Shown here: positions 58,942 to 64,000 of the stretch, in pieces
Numbering within the stretch: position 1 is the first letter of the stretch
Layout: every line of letters begins with the position of its first letter
DNA from: Plantago ovata
Lineage: Eukaryota; Streptophyta; Magnoliopsida; Lamiales; Plantaginaceae
Assembly: GCA_028274465.1 (NCBI GenBank)
Contig: CM051456.1
Span: 106,987,348 to 107,051,347, forward strand
DNA length: 64,000 nucleotides
Reading direction: 5' to 3'
Program-made: the position numbers and the translations under genes
The notes under the pieces: model-generated
Told to the model about the DNA's origin: nothing
Seen by the model: only the letters and a program-made list of their open reading frames with translations
Database searches by the model: none

Positions 58942-60942
58942 TTGGCAGAACCTCTACCTGCAGAAGAATTTTCTGCACATCATCCAGAATTACAACATCA
59001 ACAAGAACACATTCCTACTGTACGAAAATCAACCAGAGAGAGACAGAGAAACACCTTATTAAAGGATTTTCATTGTGCTGAACTAAAGAAAGGCACAAGA
59101 GCACCTGCACAATCAGGCACACATCATCCTATCTCCAATTTTTTATCATATGATCGACTCTCAGATAATCAACGAGTCTTCTCTGTTTCTCTATCGACTC
59201 TTGATGAACCCAAATCTTTTCAAGAGGCTATTCAATACCCACAATGGCGACAGGCTATTCAGGAAGAACTTGATGCCATGCATAACAACAAGACATGGAG
59301 CATTTCTACGTTGCCAGCAGGGCATAAAGCCGTCGGCTGCAGATATGTTTTTAAAACTAAGCTCAAGTCCGATGGCAGCATTGATAAATATAAAGCCAGA
59401 CTAGTGGCTCAAGGATTCACACAGCAACATGGCCTGGACTATAGTGAAACCTTTAGTCCAGTTGCTAAACTCACTACAGTCAAAATTTTCTTGGCACTAG
59501 CTGCCCAATTCAGTTGGAGATTGTCACAATTAGATGTTCATAATGCTTTTCTTAATGGTGATCTTGATGAGGAAATTTACATGAAATTACCTCCTGGATA
59601 CACCATTAAGGGGGAATCATTAGAGAACAAAGTGTGTAAACTCCACAAATCTATCTATGGCCTAAAACAGGCATCAAGACAATGGAATGTCAAATTCACC
59701 AATTCTCTTGTTCAATTTGGTTTTGTTCAATCAAAACATGATTATTCATTGTTCACTAAGAGAACTGATACAAGTTACATTGTCTTGCTAGTATATGTTG
59801 ATGACATTTTACTAGGAGGCAACAATTTGGAAGAGATGAACAAAACAAAAGAATATCTCAAAAATCAATTCAAGATAAGAGATTTAGGAGAACCTAAATA
59901 CTTCTTAGGAATTGAAATCTCAAGATCAAAAGAAGGCATATACATGTGCCAAAGAAAATACACTCTTGAGATCATTGAAGAATATGGTCTGTTGGGATGT
60001 AGACCTCTTATAATACCTATGGAACAAGGTCATCACATTCAAGAAAAAGGAGAATTGCTTAACAATTCAACTGAATATAGAAAGATAGTTGGAAAACTAA
60101 TATATCTCACCTTGACAAGACCAGACATTTGCTACTCTGTCAACATCTTAAGTCAGTACATGGAAAAACCGACAAGAGAACACATGGAAGTAGCATTAAG
60201 GGTGGTCAGATACTTGAAAGGAAGTCCAGGTCAAGGGATCTTGTTGTCTTCAGAAAAGAATATGGATTTAGTAGCATTTGCAGATGCAGACTTTGATGGA
60301 TGTCTAGACACAAGAAGGTCGCTCTCAGGTTACTGCATATTTCTTGGGAAATCTATGATCAATTGGAGAACCAAGAAACAAAATGTGGTGATCAAATCAT
60401 CCACAGAATCAGAATACAGGGCTATAGCTCACGCCACTTGTGAAATCATGTGGATTCACTACATTATGAAAGATTTTGGTTTTGAGCAAAAGACGCCGAC
60501 CAAACTTTACTGTGATAATCAATCAGCAATAAGTCTCACCAAGAATCCAGTTTTCCATGAGAAAACTAAACATGTTGAAATCGATCAACATTTCATTAGA
60601 GAAAAGGTTCAAGGAAAAATTATTGAAGTAATATATGTGCATACTTCTCTACAACTAGCAGACATGTTTACCAAAGCATTACCATCCGAGAAGATAAAGT
60701 TTTTCATGAACAAGATGGGAGTAATTAATATTTACTCACATCTTGAGGGGGAATCTCAAGAGGTGAACGAAAGAAGGGAAACAACTGCAGAGTTATGCAG
60801 CAGAGAAGTAGAAGACCTGAACAAAATCACAGAACGTGTTAAGAGACCGTGCGTACAGGATGGGAACGGATCTGTTGTTAATCAATACCGGCAGACTCCA
60901 GAGATCTTTGAGAAGAAGCAACGTATTAGTTTAGGATTGTAA
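58942..60942 (+). pseudogene. Ty1/copia RT-RNase H polyprotein, 5'-truncated but open
   Basis: 666-aa open frame. After a linker (RKSTRERQRNTLLKDFHCA) the RT starts with WRQAIQEELDAMHNNKTW, GCRYVFKTKLKSDGSIDKYK and DYSETFSPVAKLTTVKIFLA. It continues LDVHNAFLNGDLDEEIYMKL, YGLKQASRQWNVKF and the active site LLVYVDDILLGG. RNase H follows: FADADFDGCLDTRRSLSGYC, IKSSTESEYRAIAHATCEI, LYCDNQSAISLTKNPVFHEK and QLADMFTKALPSEK. Gag, protease and integrase are absent, so the element cannot move alone, but the RT frame is free of stops. Confidence 0.9.
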
Positions 60943-61199
60943 TTTGTATAAGGGCATGATTGTCTTTCCAGATAAGTAGTTTAGCCCTATAAATACTAGT
61001 CAGTAGTTAGGTTTTATATGTACAGATTTTTCAGCCGCAGAGCTTTATTAATACAGAACGGAGCCTTCTCCTATCATGGTTCTTTGCGTATTCTGACACA
61101 ATTGCTGGTCCGAGAGTTCTAACTGGATTCATTGAAGCCCCGGTAGTTTCCCTGAACATAGAGGGAAATAAAAAATACAATTGACTTTTGGGAAATCAT

Positions 61200-61795
61200 T
61201 CTTGTTCACTGAAAATGAAATCCACAAGTTTCAATCCTTATCTGGTGCCGAAAACTAACAGCTCCATCACCAATCTGAAAGACAAAGGCATCCATTTCAA
61301 GGTAACTGAACCTAAACAAATCCTGAGATTCAATTCCCATGTCTTATTTGCAGAGTTACATTTACCGCCGTTAGTCTTCTCAACCGAGTTCTTCGTACTG
61401 TATTCCAACTTGATCGCCTTTGAAATGTCTCCGACCAACAAAACCGAATTATTCATTTCATCCTATGTTATCCTCTTGAAATCGCTGATCGAGAGCTCTA
61501 ACGACGTGAAGATTCTCAGAGAGAAGGGCATATTGTACAATGACATGGTTAGCGACGATGAAGTTGTCAAGGTAATCAGAGACCTCGATACTTTCGGTAT
61601 GGAGAATGCGGGTATTTTCTCGAAATTGAAGGATGATATAGAGAGGCATTGCCGTAGCAAGGCGAAGACGTGTTGGCGGAGCTGTTTCACAATTACTTTG
61701 AGAATCCTCGGAAGGCTATTGCTCTGCTTGGAGCCATTTTGCTTCTTGTCTTAACTTTTCTACAGACTTACTTTACAATCAACCCAAAAAAGTAA
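61200..61795 (+). pseudogene. DUF247 C-terminal half, frameshifted
   Basis: The frame reads SSITNLKDKGIHFKV, FFVLYSNLIAFEMSP, LKSLIESSNDVKILREKG and NDMVSDDEVVKVIRDLDTFG, typical of the plant DUF247 (UPF0481) C-terminal part. Near 61668 the frame shifts: the true end continues one frame over as LAELFHNYFENPRKAIALLG then a hydrophobic tail and TAA at about 61793. The N-terminal half is missing. DUF247 proteins have a C-terminal transmembrane segment; their function in most plants is unknown. Confidence 0.8.
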
Positions 61796-62521
61796 ATGTT
61801 TGGAATTGTAACTTGTTCGATTCATGTTGAATTTAATCGCCGTGTGCTTCTTTATCCAGTTATCATCATGTGTAGGCTCGGATATTAGCATGAAGCTATG
61901 TATGACTATGAATTGCGCGACGAGTTTAGAAGTTCCAAAAAACTTCAAAACTAACTTAATCGGTTGGATTCGTTGAATTGTTTAAACATGTTTGAGTGTA
62001 TGAAGAAACTATGAATAGATTGTTGTTGATTTTGTAGTGTTTTTTTTCCATTCAATTTTAATACTTTTAGGGCCGCCCTTCACATATCAAATTAATAAGT
62101 GGCTGCAATTTTTGAGAAGAGAGTTTAAGGCTCCTTCCATGCATGGTTGAAGTCGTCAAGTGGCAGATTCATGCATTGTTCTGGGAAAGAAAGCTTATGA
62201 GACTGATACATGACATGATGAAGTAAATAAGTGCAGTGCTCATCAGATTAATAACAAGTGCCTTGAAATTTTGAAAACTCATGTTATGATCTGAATCATG
62301 AAGGATCATGGTTCATGCCATTATGGTTTGTTTCTCCATTTAACAATTACTGTAATCTAAAAGTCAATGTCATTAAAAATTAATGTACAAGTATTATGTA
62401 GTTGGGGCTGCCAGTATATATGTTAATCTAAATCATTTCATACGTACTTCCACAAAACTTGCAAACAGAAACAAGAATACAGTAAAAATTTCCCAGGAGA
62501 TCGATCAAAAGAGCCTTAGAG
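61796..62521. other. Spacer between DUF247 copies
   Basis: No coding signal. Probably promoter and 5' UTR of the second copy at the right end. Confidence 0.5.
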
Positions 62522-63754
62522 ATGAGCGACTTTACAGTTGTTGATATCCTCAACGCGATCAAATTTCCACGGGGCCAGATACGAAGAGTCCCCGGTCATG
62601 TGAAGAACAAACATCGCCACCAAAGTGTGTACGCTCCAGTTATCGTGTCGCTTGGGCCTTACCATCACGGCAGAAAACATCTCCTCCACGCGGAATCCTT
62701 CAAGCAAGTGTGTCTAGCCATGTTTGTTGCAGATTCCAGAGGCAACAAAGACGAATCCTTTTATCACAGGAAGATTATGGACTGGATCGTTGAGATATGA
62801 GGTTGGTACGAGAATGTTGATCAATACAGTGACAACGATTTGGCTTGGATGATGCTTCGTGATGCTTGCTTCTTCATTTACTTCATGCATGCTGATTCTA
62901 AAGCGTCTCAGAATAAGGATAAGTACAGCAATGCCTTGCATTCGTACTTTGGGCACGGTACCAAAAATATAATTTTCTTCGATCTTATTATGCTTGAAAA
63001 TCAAATTCCACTCTGGATTGTCAGGTTTCTCTTTCGTCTGCAATCTGAGGAAGATGGTGAATCTAGTTTTATTTCGTTGTTTGATGGCCTAAATAATGAA
63101 TGATGCTCAAACTACAAGCAGTACATGGACGAATTCCATCCACTTCTTGGACGCACACCGTCACAAACTGAAAATGGAGATGGGAATTTCGCCTCATGAC
63201 GGAACTCATGACGATGAAGGGCAGACATACCTTACTGCTGGCTCAGCCAACAATCTCAGAGCCAAGGGCATCCGTTTCAAGCTCAACAAAAGGGGACAAA
63301 TGGTATTAATTTCACTTCCTATTCGTTATCTGGAGAGCTCCGTTTGCCCAACATTTTCGTCGCAGTTGGGTTCTTTACCTACTACTTCAACCTCATTGCT
63401 TACGAGATGTCTCCAACTTATGACGAAGACCCCTACACGCTATCGTTGATTAGCTTCATGAAGTCACTCATCCAGAGCTCCGATGATGTGAAGCTGCTTA
63501 GAGAGGCAGTCATAGTGCAGAACGAGATTGGCAGCGATGAACAAGTTGCCGAAATGTTCAAAGATGTTGACACTTACGGCCGCGAAATCTTACAGGATTT
63601 CAGGGAAATAAGGTATAAGATTAACCAACACTGCTCTAGGCTAGGTAACACTTGGATGGCAGACCTGATTGCTACCTATCTAAAAAATCCATGGAAAATT
63701 ACTGCTATGTTGGTTGCAGTTGTCGTTCTTTGCTTGATTGCTACCCAAACCTAG
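62522..63754 (+). pseudogene. DUF247 protein gene with several breaks
   Basis: It starts MSDFTVVDILNAIKFPRG. Family motifs follow in order: IRRVPGHVKNKHRHQSVYAP, VIVSLGPYHHGRKHLLHAES, LAWMMLRDACFFIYFM, IIFFDLIMLENQIPLWIV, then LRLPNIFVAVGFFTYYFNLI, AYEMSP, FMKSLIQSSDDVKLLREA and a C-terminal hydrophobic anchor AMLVAVVVLCLIAT. Defects: TGA at 62798-62800 (VEI-stop-GWYENVDQY), TGA at about 63101 after GLNNE, and frameshifts between about 63190 and 63340. Full family length (about 400 codons) is otherwise covered. It lies in tandem with the half copy at 61.2 kb. Confidence 0.82.
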
Positions 63755-64000
63755 TTCACCATTCACCCATCAATCCATCATAATGCTAGCCTGCATTTTT
63801 TATTTATACTTGTACTTGCCGGACCCTTTTTTTATGAGTTTGTTATCAGATCTGATGATGAATGGTATTCCTTTCTGCTAGCTAGTTCAACTTTTTACTT
63901 CCCCGTAATAAGTTAAGGAATAGTAATTTGTGACCTTCAAGAACTTGGCTGTATAAACTATAACGAGTACTCCGTATAAAATAACTTTTAATATTCTAAA
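63755..64000. other. 3' flank of the DUF247 pseudogene
   Basis: No gene or repeat recognised up to the window end. Confidence 0.5.

Larger units (their letters stand above)
58496..61098 (+). mobile_element. Composite copia plus TRIM insertion
   Basis: It begins TGATAGAATTCC and ends GTATTCTGACA, flanked by CAATT on both sides (58491-58495 and 61099-61103). The left 285 bp are a TRIM-like unit; the rest is the 3' two-thirds of a copia element. The two ends are not LTR copies of each other, so the 5' LTR of the copia is missing or replaced. PPT-like CTTGAGGGGGAAT at about 60740 suggests the 3' LTR covers roughly 60750-61098, with a CTATAAATAC box at about 60988. Confidence 0.8.
58339..61151 (-). 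pseudogene. NIP aquaporin (NIP5;1/NIP6;1-like) last exon, split by a retroelement
   Basis: Minus strand. Exon start 61151 (acceptor TTCAG) reads ETTGASMNPVRTLGPAI, interrupted at 61099. It resumes at 58495 with AANNFKGIWIYVSAP, ILGALTGAGLYSAVKLPEQD and ends FQR-stop at 58339. The second pore motif is NPV instead of NPA, as known for the NIP5;1/NIP6;1 boron-channel group. Removing the insert and one copy of the 5-bp duplication restores continuity exactly at Ile-Ala-Ala. No upstream exons were found in the window; a DUF247 remnant starts right after, so the gene is also truncated. Not functional. Confidence 0.85.

Overview
This is nuclear DNA of a flowering plant, most likely a eudicot. Genes are split by short GT-AG introns in an AT-rich background. 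Recognisable families include a P-class PPR protein, an RHA4A-type RING-H2 ligase, F-box proteins, DUF247 proteins, an NIP aquaporin and an LRR kinase remnant. Well over half of the window is transposon-derived. The exact genus cannot be read from the sequence.

Layout. 1-4.3 kb: partial minus-strand gene of a 2OG-oxygenase-like plant family with a LINE fragment in its first intron. 4.5-9.5 kb: Mutator-like element (MULE 1) with visible terminal inverted repeats (TIRs) and a damaged transposase. 9.6-11.6 kb: truncated Ty3/gypsy element. 12.7-22.2 kb: the main host-gene block, all on the minus strand: a nine-exon SAM-dependent methyltransferase, an RHA4A-like membrane RING-H2 E3 ligase and an intronless PPR gene. 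22.6-29.8 kb: a 7-kb MULE with two convergent genes, an intact plant-mobile-domain (PMD) gene and a transposase fused to an OTU-type cysteine protease. 30.0-34.4 kb: PIF/Harbinger element with a TAA target-site duplication (TSD), an intact SANT-like ORF1, and a transposase ORF split by a Cassandra solo LTR. 35-35.8 kb and 46.6-47.6 kb: an F-box pseudogene and its intact paralogue, sharing a sharply bounded identical tract. 36.8-39.9 kb: nested non-autonomous TIR elements. 40.5-43.5 kb: one solo LTR inside another. 44.0-45.8 kb: hAT-like element containing a further solo LTR. 48-49.4 kb: LRR-kinase remnant and a deleted copia element. 51.3-55.1 kb: CACTA element with a broken TNPA-like gene. 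55.7-57.7 kb: second CACTA end, a full Cassandra TRIM and a hairpin array. 58.3-61.2 kb: NIP aquaporin exon split by a composite copia/TRIM insertion. 61.2-63.8 kb: two broken DUF247 genes.

The most unusual pattern is architectural. At least four DNA-transposon contexts (Harbinger, both ends of the PMD/OTU MULE, the 38-kb TIR element and the 57.5-kb block) contain back-to-back perfect or near-perfect palindromes embedded in poly-A/T-rich DNA. Most are GC-rich. The palindromes differ in sequence between elements but the design is the same. The second highlight is the MULE that combines a FAR1-like transposase, an OTU protease and a PMD gene.

Host genes likely functional from sequence alone: the methyltransferase, the RHA4A-like ligase, the PPR gene and the F-box gene at 46.6 kb. 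Two transposon genes also read through intact: the PMD gene and Harbinger ORF1. Most other coding sequence is decayed transposon or pseudogene. Splice junctions were chosen by hand from GT-AG signals and frame continuity and have no transcript support.
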